A DNA stretch of 60,596 nucleotides from Candidatus Poseidoniales archaeon. GTDB taxonomy: Archaea; Thermoplasmatota; Poseidoniia; Poseidoniales; Poseidoniaceae. A model generated the notes under the pieces. It did no database searches. It saw only the letters and a list, made by a program, of their open reading frames with translations, and was not told the DNA's origin. Made by a program: the position numbers and the translations under genes. Every line of letters starts with the position of its first letter. Position 1 is the first letter of the stretch. Of this stretch, positions 1-10,200 are shown one piece after another. The stretch is from NCBI GenBank assembly GCA_003602605.1, contig QQRW01000039.1, forward strand, positions 63,192 through 123,787. Reading direction: 5' to 3'.

Positions 1-395
1 AATGGTCGTGAACCTCCGTATTGGGTGAATGACTGCTTGAAATCACAGAGTTTCTTCACAAGAACATCGACAGGAACGCTTGCAGCATAGGTAATGCGGT
101 TGACCTGGGCATCGACTCGAGCACGTGCAACAAGTTGACGAGCATCAGCGACCAAGCCGGAAGTTGCAATACCAATGTGTTCGTCAATCTTGAACATCTT
201 TTCAATGGATTCCGGGATGATGAGGCGGCTAACAATACGCTTGTCACAAACCAAAACCACTCCATCACGGAACTTGAGTCCCGCAGTAGTAGTTCCACGC
301 TTTACAGATTCGCGAGCGTATTCAACTTGGAACAATCGTCCGTCTGGGCTAAAAGTAGTAATTCCGTGGTCATATCCTCTTCCGCTAGGTTGCAT
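1..395 (-). CDS. psmA: Proteasome alpha subunit, N-terminal part
   Basis: Structural subunit of the outer ring of the archaeal 20S proteasome, the cytoplasmic protease core. The start codon is the ATG at 393-395; the protein begins [20 protein letters not shown], the alpha-type signature (GYD, then [13 protein letters not shown]). Further along are the conserved segments [24 protein letters not shown] and RARVDAQ. Only about 131 of an expected 240 or so residues are present, because the gene runs off the window start. It is divergent from dph6 with 172 bases between the starts. A TATA-like element lies 22-28 bases upstream, which suits a leaderless transcript. Assignment is secure from the signature. 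Confidence 0.95.
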   Translation of the reverse strand, partial: MQPSGRGYDHGITTFSPDGRLFQVEYARESVKRGTTTAGLKFRDGVVLVCDKRIVSRLIIPESIEKMFKIDEHIGIATSGLVADARQLVARARVDAQVNRITYAASVPVDVLVKKLCDFKQSFTQYGGSRP

Positions 396-416
396 TTCGT
401 TCACTCTCACTGTGTC

Positions 417-423
417 CTTAAAT
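417..423 (-). promoter_or_regulatory. Candidate TATA box for psmA
   Basis: On the minus strand this reads ATTTAAG, 22-28 bases upstream of the psmA ATG, the distance expected for an archaeal box A ahead of a leaderless or nearly leaderless mRNA. No clear Shine-Dalgarno sequence lies between it and the ATG. Motif match only. Confidence 0.4.
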
Positions 424-567
424 CGACGCTTTATGAGGATGCGGGTTCACTCGCATGAACACACACCCTTCGGCCGAGATACAAACCACTCAACGCCACC
501 CCATTTGAACCCTTACACATCATCACTTCACCCCTAACCTCTTCAAACAGGGGCATGTAGCCACAAC

Positions 568-1233
568 ATGCGCGTAGCAGTTCTCTCATCCGGCGGTAAG
601 GATTCCGCTGCAGCATGGTGGTGGGCAATGTGTCGTGGATGGGATGTAACGCATCTTGTCACGGTTCGAATCACAGGCGGAGATTCGTGGATGTTCCAAG
701 TGCCAGGAACTGATTTGGTAGAACATCAAGCTCGACTCGCAGATATCCCCTGGCTTGAGGTCGAAACGATGGGTGTTCAAGAAGAAGAGATTGAGGACCT
801 GGAAAAAGCATTATCACACCTGAACATAGACGGTGTTGTGAGTGGTGCGTTACGCTCGGATTACCAAAAGAGCAGAATTGAAAGAATGGCAGAGCGACTC
901 AATATCAAAAGTTGGACTCCGCTGTGGCATCAACAAAGCAAAGCACACATGCGAGGACTTATCGAAAATAATTTCCAGGTCTTCATCACAGGAGTGAGTT
1001 GTGAGGGACTTGGTAAAGAATGGATTGGGCGTACGCTCGATGCTGCATCTCTAATCGAACTCGAAGAACTTGCAGAGCAATTCCGATTCAATGTTGACGG
1101 CGAGGGTGGAGAATACGAGACATTGGTAACCGGCGGACCTCACCTTCCAGGGCGATTAGAATTATTCGGAGAAGTACACTGGGATGGCATCCGAGGCACG
1201 TATGAAATTTCGGATGTTCAAGCGATTGCTTGA
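568..1233 (+). CDS. dph6: Diphthine--ammonia ligase (Dph6/ATPBD4 family)
   Basis: Catalyses the last step of diphthamide synthesis on elongation factor 2: ATP-dependent amidation of diphthine. The 221-aa protein has the PP-loop motif SSGGKDS (residues 7-13) for ATP binding by the adenine-nucleotide alpha-hydrolase fold, ALRSDYQK (94-101), and the family hallmark GEGGEYETL (178-186). Length fits the archaeal single-domain form. ATG at 568 gives the PP-loop its usual N-terminal position. It converges on purB with a 16-base overlap of the coding ends. The family is clear; diphthamide activity is inferred from it. Confidence 0.9.
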   Translation: MRVAVLSSGGKDSAAAWWWAMCRGWDVTHLVTVRITGGDSWMFQVPGTDLVEHQARLADIPWLEVETMGVQEEEIEDLEKALSHLNIDGVVSGALRSDYQKSRIERMAERLNIKSWTPLWHQQSKAHMRGLIENNFQVFITGVSCEGLGKEWIGRTLDAASLIELEELAEQFRFNVDGEGGEYETLVTGGPHLPGRLELFGEVHWDGIRGTYEISDVQAIA

Positions 1234-2567
1234 CGTGCAAGGGCCACGCACTCGTCGACAATTTCACCAGACACACCAATGTGGTTTGCAGGCTCGAACA
1301 TTGCCTCGAGTTCTTCAGCCGAAAACGCCGCTGATATCTCTGGAGTACGGCTGCAGACATCAATCAGTTCGAGATTTTTATCCACCGCTTCGAAGGAAGC
1401 CGCACGCAGAATTTCATGTGCTTCATCTCGAGGAATACCGTGGTCGACCAAATCAATCATGACTTTCTCTGCCATGACAAGGCCCTTCTGCGCTTTGATG
1501 TTCGCCATGCAACGTTCAGCGTCGACCCACATGTTCTTGAGAACATCTCGTGTTTTAGCAAGTACATCTTCACAGAGCGCCGAACCGTGTGAGAGAGTAA
1601 AACGTTCACTGCTGGAGTTCGCAAGGTCCCGTTCATGCCACAACAAGGCATTCTCATAGGTTGGAATTATCATCGCACGGACAATACGTGCAAGTCCACA
1701 AGCGTTCTCCGACTTGATTGGATTTTTCTTGTGGGCCATAGTGGATGATCCAACCTGCTTTTCGACATCGAACCCTTCACCTGCTTCTCGGAGTTCAGAG
1801 CGTTGTAAATTTCGAATTTCTTGAAGAATCTTTTCGCAAGTTGCTGCAACAGTGGATAACCATGAGACGTACTCAATGTACCGGTCTCGACCGACAACTT
1901 GAGTGGTTGCAAGCGGGACGCCAAGGCCAAGATGAGTCAGAATTAACCGTTGTAACTCACGTGCATTTTCGCCTTGTGCAGCACCCGTACCGACTGCACC
2001 GAGGAATTTACCTACAGAAATTCGTGGTGCTGCTTCATCCAAGCGGACCAAATGCCTGCGAAGTTCATCGAGCCATACTGCTGCTTTCAAACCGAAAGTG
2101 ATCGGAACAGCAGCTTGTCCGTGCGTACGGCCGAGCATCACTGTATCTCGTTCACGTTCTGCGACATCTGCGCAGACACCGATGAGAAGGCATAATTGCT
2201 CACGGAGCAAAACGATGCTGTCGCGAAGTTGCAGTGCAACTGCTGTGTCAACTATATCGTTGGAAGTTGCACCGAGGTGAATGCACCATCCAGCATCACC
2301 GGCAGCTTCGGCCATCGCCTTGGTGAGGGCCATAATATCGTGGCGTGTTTCGGCTTCGATTTCTGAGACACGCTCTTTGGTCACAGAATCTGGGTTGGCA
2401 ATAGCCGCAACAGCATTGTAGTCTTCTTCCGTGACTCGACCAAGTTGCATGTGTGCCCAAATCAAAGCACGCTCAACTTCGAGTTGACGTTCGTGCCGTC
2501 CGACTTCAGACCAAATGCGTTTGAAATCTTGGCAACCGTAACGATAATCCAGTGGGCAGAAGGCCAT
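1218..2567 (-). CDS. purB: Adenylosuccinate lyase
   Basis: Cytoplasmic enzyme of purine synthesis acting twice: SAICAR to AICAR plus fumarate, and adenylosuccinate to AMP plus fumarate. The 449-aa protein carries the fumarase/aspartase signature SSTMAHKKNP (274-283) with the mobile-loop serines, the catalytic-histidine segment GRTHGQ (146-151), and HDIMA (76-80) and TSNDI (101-105), which line the active site. Length and motif order are normal. The ATG at 2567 gives the usual short N-terminus. Its 3' end overlaps dph6. No purine operon surrounds it, so it is probably transcribed alone. Confidence 0.95.
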   Translation of the reverse strand: MAFCPLDYRYGCQDFKRIWSEVGRHERQLEVERALIWAHMQLGRVTEEDYNAVAAIANPDSVTKERVSEIEAETRHDIMALTKAMAEAAGDAGWCIHLGATSNDIVDTAVALQLRDSIVLLREQLCLLIGVCADVAERERDTVMLGRTHGQAAVPITFGLKAAVWLDELRRHLVRLDEAAPRISVGKFLGAVGTGAAQGENARELQRLILTHLGLGVPLATTQVVGRDRYIEYVSWLSTVAATCEKILQEIRNLQRSELREAGEGFDVEKQVGSSTMAHKKNPIKSENACGLARIVRAMIIPTYENALLWHERDLANSSSERFTLSHGSALCEDVLAKTRDVLKNMWVDAERCMANIKAQKGLVMAEKVMIDLVDHGIPRDEAHEILRAASFEAVDKNLELIDVCSRTPEISAAFSAEELEAMFEPANHIGVSGEIVDECVALARQAIA

Positions 2568-2634
2568 GATTCAACTCCACACGCCACGCTTCATCAACAT
2601 TGCCGTAGTTTACGATGCCGGTCAAACTCAGAGA

Positions 2635-3063
2635 TTATTCCTTAACATTGACTGGAGTCATTACAGAGCGAATCAAGATGATGGCTAGAGAAGTTGAAAG
2701 CAGGAACGCTAATCCTACGTAAAGGGAGATGTTGTACCACATCATTGCTACGCCAAGGAGCGAAAAATACGCTACGATTTGGCACACTGCCGAAGCCATA
2801 TTTAGTCGCTCAATCCGTTCCGAACTTAGTTGGCCATCGTGTTCCATCATGAACGTGTAGATGAGAAAATAAATGCCTTGAAACGGTAATGCTGCGGCGA
2901 TAATAGCCAGGGCAATTTCACGGATTTGCTGCGGGTCTGCTTCTTGCTGAATACCTTGGAACAGCATGAACGCCGTATTTGTACCGAGGAGGGCGGCCAT
3001 GATTGTCCAGCGTTTATCTTGAGACGAAGTTCGGCTTTCGACATTGACCGATTGGTCATCCAT
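2635..3063 (-). CDS. Uncharacterised four-helix membrane protein
   Basis: Not recognised. The 142-aa protein has a short polar N-terminus (about 17 residues) and then roughly four hydrophobic segments: about 18-36, 48-70, 90-110 and 115-135. The polar loop between helices 2 and 3 (MEHDGQLSSERIERLN) is acidic. No cysteine, zinc or catalytic motif is visible. It lies upstream of purB on the same strand with about 67 bases between, so co-transcription is possible but there is no functional hint. Good coding character and a clean start at 3063 support a real gene. Confidence 0.6.
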   Translation of the reverse strand: MDDQSVNVESRTSSQDKRWTIMAALLGTNTAFMLFQGIQQEADPQQIREIALAIIAAALPFQGIYFLIYTFMMEHDGQLSSERIERLNMASAVCQIVAYFSLLGVAMMWYNISLYVGLAFLLSTSLAIILIRSVMTPVNVKE

Positions 3064-3146
3064 GAACGCTCGTTTAGTGGAAAGGGTTTGATGTTTACCG
3101 TTAAAAAACGGAGGATAATGTGGTTTTGTTTAACCGCAGTGCGAAT

Positions 3147-3371
3147 TCAAAGAAACGTGGAAATCAACTTGATGAGAACTCCTGTAACAGTGGCCACACC
3201 CAGCAGAACGAAGAGCATTGACAAAGGCCCATATTGGTTTGAATCACCGAGAAGAGTTCCTATGATTCCATCTCGCTGAATAGCTTCGCGGAACGAGGAT
3301 GCCTCGTTGTAATCGGGAAGTGGGCGTCGAGGAATTCGTTCACCCTTGCGTACTTCGAGGTCGCCGCTCAT
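3147..3371 (-). CDS. Small single-pass membrane protein
   Basis: Not recognised. The 74-aa product has a charged, proline-containing N-terminal half (RKGERIPRRPLPDYNEASSF) and one C-terminal hydrophobic segment (about 48-72). It looks like a tail-anchored small protein with a cytoplasmic head. It sits 83 bases upstream of the four-helix membrane protein on the same strand, so the two may share a transcript. Size makes gene status less certain, but the clear head-plus-anchor pattern argues for it. Confidence 0.5.
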   Translation of the reverse strand: MSGDLEVRKGERIPRRPLPDYNEASSFREAIQRDGIIGTLLGDSNQYGPLSMLFVLLGVATVTGVLIKLISTFL

Positions 3372-3460
3372 AGAGTTGGGTAGTACAGGTAGGGCATGAA
3401 GGTTGCTGAGGATATCGTCGATGGGTAAGTATCAATGCTGTGTTTCATCCACACCGTCTC

Positions 3461-4051
3461 ATGGGGAGATACCGTTTCAAGCAAACCGGGGCGAATATCC
3501 ATCTCGCTGTCGAAGGAAGCGTGGGTGGTACTACGCTTGGATTGCATATGGCAACAGATGTGATCGAACGAGGAGGACGAGTCCTATGGGCGTCTCCGTT
3601 CATGCCCGATGGAGTTCGGTTTGGACAACTTTTTTCACACCTTTCGCTAGCGAATTCAGCGAAGTATCATGCAATGAACATCGGGGGGGATTTTGACCAA
3701 GCTGTTGAGATTCTGATTCAAACTTCGAACTCACTTCCAAGTGTTGAACTCATTGTTATGGATGATTGGTGTGAGCGTTCGGGACGAATATCGAAAGACA
3801 AAATCAGTGCTGTGCAAAAGCTTGCCGAAGAAACAATGGATGAAATTTGCATTCTCCTCATCAGTAAAGGAAGTATTGATGCCAGTGGGGATTCAACAAC
3901 TGCAGTCGTGGCACGAGCGAAAGAATCGATGGAATCTGCTGGGTTTGAAGTGTGGAGACTTGAAAGGCCAAAAGACGGGCCGCATCGAACTCTAAACACT
4001 GAAAATGAAGAAATCAGTTTGCGACTCGAAGAGAATGGATTTTTCGACTAA
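3461..4051 (+). CDS. RecA/RadB-fold-like protein with degenerate Walker A
   Basis: About 196 aa from the ATG at 3461; a GTG at 3440 would add seven residues. The layout resembles a small RecA/KaiC/RadB-type core: a glycine-rich loop near residues 19-25 (EGSVGGTT), alternating beta strands and helices, and a Walker B-like strand ending in acids (ELIVMDDW, about residues 99-106). The loop lacks the lysine of GxxxxGK[ST], so normal ATP hydrolysis is doubtful. The fold is my reading of the pattern and no family is claimed. The stop overlaps the convergent gene ending at 4048 by four bases. Confidence 0.5.
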   Translation: MGRYRFKQTGANIHLAVEGSVGGTTLGLHMATDVIERGGRVLWASPFMPDGVRFGQLFSHLSLANSAKYHAMNIGGDFDQAVEILIQTSNSLPSVELIVMDDWCERSGRISKDKISAVQKLAEETMDEICILLISKGSIDASGDSTTAVVARAKESMESAGFEVWRLERPKDGPHRTLNTENEEISLRLEENGFFD

Positions 4052-4296
4052 TCTTCGTCATCTTCACCGAGTAACTCTGCCATTTCCTCAAGTGCGTCTT
4101 CATCCGGCTCATCAAATTGACTTGGGTTCTTTGCCCCGCCCTCGAGCGTATCCTCACCTGCAACTTTTGGGGCTGCAGCATCAAGCATCGATTGTCGGTT
4201 TTCTCCAGCCCTCTTCGCAATGATATATGCCATCCCAACAAAGACGAGTACGAGTACAAAGTAAGCGAGATTCTTGGTTAATTGTTCGTCTGCCAT
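4048..4296 (-). CDS. Small membrane protein with acidic tail
   Basis: Not recognised. About 82 aa from the ATG at 4294-4296; an in-frame start 21 bases upstream is less likely. One transmembrane segment lies near residues 9-27 (AYFVLVLVFVGMAYIIAKR), followed by a linker and a strongly acidic C-terminus (DEPDEDALEEMAELLGEDDED). The positive residues after the helix suggest a cytoplasmic tail. It is downstream of tiaS on the same strand with about 47 bases between. Confidence 0.5.
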   Translation of the reverse strand: MADEQLTKNLAYFVLVLVFVGMAYIIAKRAGENRQSMLDAAAPKVAGEDTLEGGAKNPSQFDEPDEDALEEMAELLGEDDED

Positions 4297-4343
4297 GTTT
4301 GTCTTATTAACACACATGATTTATTGCTTTCCCAAATCGAAGT

Positions 4344-5543
4344 CTAGTTGTTAACGTTGTCCCATTCAAGAGGTTTCGCCAAATGGCGACGAGCATCCTC
4401 AGGCGGTTGAACCCAAGAGGTATACGGAGGTATTCTTGGCTGTTCAACCCATTTCTTATCCGTTCGAACACGGCATTTCGGGCATCTGCATCCTTGTCCA
4501 GAACCCATTGATTTCATTCGTACGTTGCAGTCCAAGCACTTCGGCCGTTCCTGTACTGGAACTGCAGTGAGGATGCGTAGTTTCTCAAGGTGCAGAACTC
4601 CTGGTTCTGGAAAAAGGCCGTTACCAAGTATAACATCACCTGCTTCTAACCACTGTGCCAACAACTTCACGGATCCAGATTCCTCAAATGCCATCCAACT
4701 CCCGTGTTCCGTGGTGATGCATGTACTGCCCCGGCCCAAGACCGTGGTTGAGAGAACGGTCGTTTGAATCGGTTCGCCAAGGTGGTCATCAGTTGCCTGA
4801 TTGGTAACAAAAACCCGCATTGCAATGCTGTCTTCTGTTTCATCCGCATCACGAAGGGCAGAACCGGCAAACTTCGCTGTATCAGCATCACGAGCACGTA
4901 CACCGAAAAGAACTGGACAGGGTCCACGAGGAGCAATGAGGCTTGTGCCCCTTCGAGGGTCGCGTGAAAGGAAGGTCGAAGACAAAGCGTCGACTTGCTT
5001 CAATGTCGAATCGCAAACTCGACGCTCATTCTGACCGTGCCGCTCTCGTGTGCGCCAAACGATGGCTTCCCATGTCGGACTTTTTTCCCTCCAAGACACT
5101 GCTGCAGTAGCCCCAATGCGCCCAAGTCCGCCCCACGATCGAGATGCGGGTGGGACATCGTTGAGGTCGACCTCCCTCCGGACTGAGTCGAAATAAAACG
5201 ATTCGTCGGGACGATGAGAAGAAAACCAAACCATACCAGGGTCAGATGGGTACTGTATTCTGTCGTCATGCTCTGATTCAGAGATTTGACCCGACATTTC
5301 TGAGATGTTCTGGTTCCAAAAATTCTCCAAGTACTCGAGAAGTTGCGGCTCATCTTCAGTAATCAATTCGACAGCGACAGCGGCGTTTCCTCGTGTGCGC
5401 TGTTGGGCAAAAGGCCACAACCGTACAAGTCTCGGAGTTTGAACTTGAACGGACGAAGGCAGACCTTCGAGGAGTTGATGGAACGTATAGGTCGTACAAC
5501 CTTGTTCCAAACTATCGGTATCGTCTAATCCAAGCCAACCCAT
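4344..5543 (-). CDS. tiaS: tRNA(Ile2) 2-agmatinylcytidine synthetase TiaS
   Basis: Modifies C34 of the CAU-anticodon tRNA-Ile with agmatine so that it reads AUA; found only in archaea. The 399-aa protein opens with GLDDTDS (residues 5-11), the family signature and part of the ATP-using domain. A nucleic-acid-binding OB-like region follows near 265-325 (NQATDDHL to VILGNGLF), and a C-terminal zinc ribbon has cysteines at about 336, 339, 354 and 357. Length is typical. The ATG lies four bases after the stop of the upstream HAD phosphatase gene, so the two are co-transcribed. Confidence 0.88.
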   Translation of the reverse strand: MGWLGLDDTDSLEQGCTTYTFHQLLEGLPSSVQVQTPRLVRLWPFAQQRTRGNAAVAVELITEDEPQLLEYLENFWNQNISEMSGQISESEHDDRIQYPSDPGMVWFSSHRPDESFYFDSVRREVDLNDVPPASRSWGGLGRIGATAAVSWREKSPTWEAIVWRTRERHGQNERRVCDSTLKQVDALSSTFLSRDPRRGTSLIAPRGPCPVLFGVRARDADTAKFAGSALRDADETEDSIAMRVFVTNQATDDHLGEPIQTTVLSTTVLGRGSTCITTEHGSWMAFEESGSVKLLAQWLEAGDVILGNGLFPEPGVLHLEKLRILTAVPVQERPKCLDCNVRMKSMGSGQGCRCPKCRVRTDKKWVEQPRIPPYTSWVQPPEDARRHLAKPLEWDNVNN

Positions 5544-5547
5544 TCCA

Positions 5548-6216
5548 TCACCTCACTGGATTGAACGCGTCACCATCGTCAGTCAGGTCGAGAATACGAG
5601 CAATTCTGGATGCGAGACCTACATCAGCAGAGACTTGGAAGAGGCGTAATCCAGATGCCCATCCAGCACCCATGTCACTGTTTCGATCACCAACCATGCA
5701 GTCAGCCGGATTGTTCGGAAGTGGCTTCTTACCCCACCAATCGACTGTGTGGTCTTCATCCTCGAGAGTACCTTCGAATTGACCAGAGGGGAATTCGGAG
5801 GATTGCCGTAACATTCGATCTCCAAACCTTAGCATGCCTGGCATCGGTTTTCGACACTTGCAACGGTCACGATGGCGATGAGGGCAGGCGAGAACCGCAT
5901 CAAAATGAGCATCTTCGTCGATGGCTAGGAATTCTTTACGCATGTGGTTGTGAATCTCATGAAGTCGGTTGCTGTCCCACAAGCCTCGAAGGATAGCCGA
6001 TTGGTTGGTTACCACGCATACAAGAAAACCAGCTCTTCGCAATTCACCAACGGATTTGGCAGCATCATCCAATGCCACAAACTCTTTTGGAGCGTTGATA
6101 TAATTCGGGCTTCCGATGTTCAAAACCCCATCACGATCAAGAAAGGCAATCCCTCCATGCCTTGGAGCGTTTGCCGGCAAGGGGGCAGGTGTATGCTGCA
6201 CAACAAACCCTCGCAT
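5548..6216 (-). CDS. HAD phosphatase, GmhB / histidinol-phosphatase type
   Basis: HAD-superfamily phosphatase of the D,D-heptose 1,7-bisphosphate / histidinol phosphate group. The 222-aa protein has motif I FLDRDGVLN (nucleophile D27, general acid D29), motif II VVTNQSA (68-74), lysine near 123 and motif III VGDRNSDM (175-182). The CPHRHRDRCKC segment (C111, H113, C119, C121) is the zinc site of GmhB-type enzymes. An insertion of about 25 residues (140-165) is unusual. No heptose or histidine pathway gene lies nearby, so the substrate is open. First gene of a pair with tiaS. Confidence 0.78.
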   Translation of the reverse strand: MRGFVVQHTPAPLPANAPRHGGIAFLDRDGVLNIGSPNYINAPKEFVALDDAAKSVGELRRAGFLVCVVTNQSAILRGLWDSNRLHEIHNHMRKEFLAIDEDAHFDAVLACPHRHRDRCKCRKPMPGMLRFGDRMLRQSSEFPSGQFEGTLEDEDHTVDWWGKKPLPNNPADCMVGDRNSDMGAGWASGLRLFQVSADVGLASRIARILDLTDDGDAFNPVR

Positions 6217-6299
6217 GACACACCCAAACGGTCGAAGGTGAAGTGATTTTGCATCGAAGCATAACAGTGTTGAAATGGAATCATCTCTTGGAAGTCATT

Positions 6300-7223
6300 A
6301 TGCTGTTCAGTGCAGAGGTAGGTTCTCTGATTGGAGCAGTGGGTATGATTTCTCTTGCCATCTCGTGGCACAATCGAAAAAGTGAACGGGTACGTTTAGC
6401 ACAATTTGGCTGGATTATGGTCGGGCTGACTTTCTTCAACGATGCCTCGAAGTATTTGGCTCATGATGATGCAGTACTCACAATATTCTCCACTGCAGCA
6501 TTGCCAATGGGTATCGGTATGGCAGCTTGGGAAGGGAGAGTAGGTGACTACCAAACAAAGAAATCTCTTCTTTGGGCAAGAGGTGCCGTTGCTTATGCTG
6601 GTGGACCATACTTACTCATTGCCCATGTGCCGTGGCTCAATGTTCTGGCCATATGGTTCGTTGCCAGCCAAGCTGCGATGTTCCTCCGTTTTTCGGGATC
6701 AGGAGATGTTGTCCTTGGAGAAACAACGGTGAACACAGTGAATGGGGAAGTTGCTTGGAGTTCATGGGAAGGAAACCGTTGGTTCATGGGTGAATTCGTA
6801 GGCGAATATCCGTTCCAAACGGAATTACTTTTGAGCGACGGTACTGCGATTGGGATTAATTTTGTTTTGGCATGCACTGCTCTCCAATCGATGGTCATTT
6901 TCATCGGTGCTATTGCGGTTCTGGACATTGATTGGCGCCGGCGATGTCAAGCGCTTCTGCTGACCATTCCAGTCATTCACATCCTCAACCTATTCCGTAA
7001 CGCAGGATTAATCTGGATGCATATGACATATACTGAATGGTCGTACCTTGGAATGTCGGTATTCGAATTTGGCCATGCCTACGCAGCTCGAGTTGTTTCC
7101 CTCGGCGCTATGTTCCTCATGGCTCTCATCATGTTTGACATTCTTCCAGAGTTGCACAAGCACATCATTCGATTACTGCGGCCGTTTGGATTACTGCAAC
7201 CCAAGAAAAAACCTGAGAATTGA
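6300..7223 (+). CDS. artA: Archaeosortase-type transpeptidase
   Basis: Membrane cysteine transpeptidase of the exosortase/archaeosortase family, which removes C-terminal anchoring tripartite tags from surface proteins and joins them to lipid. The 307-aa protein has several membrane helices and the catalytic triad in order: C192 in ACTAL, R233 in NLFRNAG, H259 in FGHAY. ATG 6300 places the first helix at the N-terminus; an in-frame GTG at 6243 would add 19 residues. It faces a huge secreted protein gene across a one-base gap. Neither large secreted protein in this window ends with an obvious sorting tag, so its substrates are probably elsewhere. The A-type symbol is tentative. Confidence 0.85.
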   Translation: MLFSAEVGSLIGAVGMISLAISWHNRKSERVRLAQFGWIMVGLTFFNDASKYLAHDDAVLTIFSTAALPMGIGMAAWEGRVGDYQTKKSLLWARGAVAYAGGPYLLIAHVPWLNVLAIWFVASQAAMFLRFSGSGDVVLGETTVNTVNGEVAWSSWEGNRWFMGEFVGEYPFQTELLLSDGTAIGINFVLACTALQSMVIFIGAIAVLDIDWRRRCQALLLTIPVIHILNLFRNAGLIWMHMTYTEWSYLGMSVFEFGHAYAARVVSLGAMFLMALIMFDILPELHKHIIRLLRPFGLLQPKKKPEN

Positions 7224-7224
7224 A

Positions 7225-10200
7225 TCATTCCTGAGTCCAAGGTTGCATTGCATCGCTTCGAGTCCAGCGAACACCACTGCCCGCTGGGTATTCAATGACT
7301 TCATTGCCAGCACCATCCAACATCCCCATCAATTCAGACGGTGGTGTCGACTGGAGGCTGTTGGATGAAAATAAATCGCTTACCTCATTGAACGCAATCG
7401 ATGGCTCTGTCGAAGGAGCAGTATAACTTTCGAAAAGGTTGGGTTGCTCAGAGCTAGGTTCGTATTCAGTTGGTTCGATTGAGGGAATTGATTTTTCCTC
7501 AACACCCATCATTCGTTCATCAAATGCTTGTATTGGTTGTGGCATGTCCCATTCATTCGTACCGTTGTTACCACCACTGCTACGCAAGAAGAAGGCGAGG
7601 ATGCCAACGAGCACCAAAAACACGACTGCACCGGCAGAGTAAATGACATCATTTGCCACACTTGGGGCAATATCAGCATTATCGCCAACGCCATCACCGT
7701 CGGTGTCGACCGATTCGTCTGGGTCGTTCGGGAAGGCGTCCTTTTCGTCTGGGACTCCGTCACCATCGCCATCGAATGCATCGTATGTCGTCGCACAGGT
7801 ACCCACAGCTTTCTCAAGTTCATCGTAAGTGAGTATACCGTCAGAATCAGAGTCCATTTTCTCGAAATTGTACTTGTTCACATACGATTGGGATTTCATG
7901 AGTTCGACTGAAACTCGGTCAAAGACCTCAAGTTGCGAGAACGCAACCATCAGTTCATTCTCACACGAACAGATTTCTTGAACGACCTCACGGAACTCAA
8001 GTTCGCCGTCACCGTTGAGATCAATTTCGTCGAAATCAATAAAACCGTCGAAGGAACGTTGGTATTCTCTTTGTGAAATAACTCCATCTTGATTTTCATC
8101 GATATATGTCATTTCTTCAGAAGCAAATTCTTCACATGTCTGAGCCTCGATAGGATCAACAGGGTCGACTGGGTTTGGATCGACTGGAGGAATATCGGAT
8201 TCAACCCAATTCGCAACCAATCCAACATCGGAAACATCTTCAGTCGCAATCAATGTGATGTCAAAACGTCCGTTTGCTGGCATCGAGACAAACATGCTCT
8301 GTTCAGTTCCTTCACCGTATGAGGTCTCAAACACTGGATAAGTCGTGAAACCCATATCTGGGATTTCACCTTGGCGGCCTCCTGTTTTGCCATTATTTCC
8401 ATCGCCTTTGTCCTCTTCAAGGACCCAGCCATCGTCCCAATCCATCAAGAGTTGGCTACCCTCTCCTTCGAGATAGAGTGAACCTTCGCCACCAAACGTG
8501 ATTACCTCAAGGTATACAGCAGGGTTTTCAATCTCAACGTAGAAGTAAAGTTCCTCACCTGCCGGTGCATCCATTCCAGTAATTTCTTCTCCGTTGAACA
8601 ATTGGATTGGAGTTCCATCGTAACTCCAGACATACCTGTCTTCAAACGAGGCAGTAATCATTGTGTTTGCAAAAATTTCATCTGTGTAGACTAGGATGTA
8701 CCACGTGCCTGGTGTTGGGTCGTTAAATCCAATTTTATCTCCAGCCCCTGGGCTACCTGAAAGGTGGTCATAATTACCAGCGTCTGGAGCCTCGAGGTAC
8801 TTCATGAAAAGCGTAGCTTCACCGTATCCCCCTGAGAGGTCAACTTCGAGGCGCTCGGTATCTGCAGGGACATCGATGGTGAAGTATTGGTATAACCCAT
8901 CGTATCCACTCAATGGCCCGTAGGCAACACCTGGTGTCAATTCAATGGCTTCTTCCGGCTCGATGTTATCGGGAGCATAGGTATAAGTCGCCTTAATCGT
9001 AAAATCTAAGGCTCTTTGGTAGGTGTAGGCTGAGACGTAATAAAGCCCAGGTTCAATATCGTAGATGGTAGCAACTTCATCGTTACCCGGCCCATTGCTC
9101 CATGACATTTTCGAGTCCATACTCATGGTGTCATCATTAAAACCAGGCTCAAAAATATCAAACCATTGGTCAAACGGGTCCGGGACGGTCATCCAAGATA
9201 GACCCAAATTGATGTTGCCAGTTCCATCATATGTTTTAACACTCAAACTTGAAAGGGGCTCTGTTACATTGACGTAATAGTACAGTATTCGGTCTTCAAA
9301 CGGAGTTTGCCGATTGCTGTCAATAGACTGTCCAGTCACTGGAATTCCATTGATGAGTTCAGTCATTTCAGAAAGGGCGGGCGGCGGGTCTGCAACAACC
9401 CATGTCAAGGAAATGGTAACATCATCCACATCTTCTCGTGGAACGAGTACTACCCACCAATTGCCCTCCTCAGGCCAACTCCAACTCTCCCACATGTAAC
9501 TGAATTCAGCCTCGTAATAGGCATCATGATCCCATGAACTTGGAACACGGTCATGAGCGATATAGACGTCAATAGTGATCGGTTCCTTACCGAAATCACC
9601 CCAAGAAAACATATTGAAATACATCTCTTTGGTCATTTCGTCCACATCGCCATAAAACAAAAGTTGGTCACCTGCTTGTGCAGATTCAATGTAGTGGTCG
9701 ATATCGTTGTCAAGCTCGATTGCTTGTGCTACAATCGTTCCATCGGGCATAACCCAATCCGCTCCGAAAATGGTACCTTCTCGGCCTTCGTGGTCGAGAG
9801 TGAGGGAACCTTCTCCTTCACCAAACATCCAATTGCTTAACCAAACTGTTTCGGAAGAGTTCGCTGATGAAGAGCCGATTGAAACATTGTCAAGCATACC
9901 CTCAAAGTAATTGCAATCGCAACCTGCGCCCATGCTTCCGATGTACAGTTCGTCGCAGGTATCTCCAGATGTGAAACAATCGTTTGAGCCAAAGTCGCCG
10001 AGTGGTATCAGCGCTTGCTCTGCGGAGATAAGGCCTGCAGATTCACCGTTGATTCTAAACTCACCACCTAGAGATTCAACAAATTCAACCTCGACATGCG
10101 ACCAAACGTTGTCCGCCACCGTCATGTTCGACATGGGGTGTTTAGCGAGGCTGTATTCAGATGAATAGCCGAGTATGCCGTCATTCAGATACATACCCCA

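Noticed and set aside
175-537. Plus-strand open frames over the start of the window
   Set aside because: They overlap the psmA gene and its promoter and show no conserved sequence; the minus-strand proteasome signature is unambiguous.
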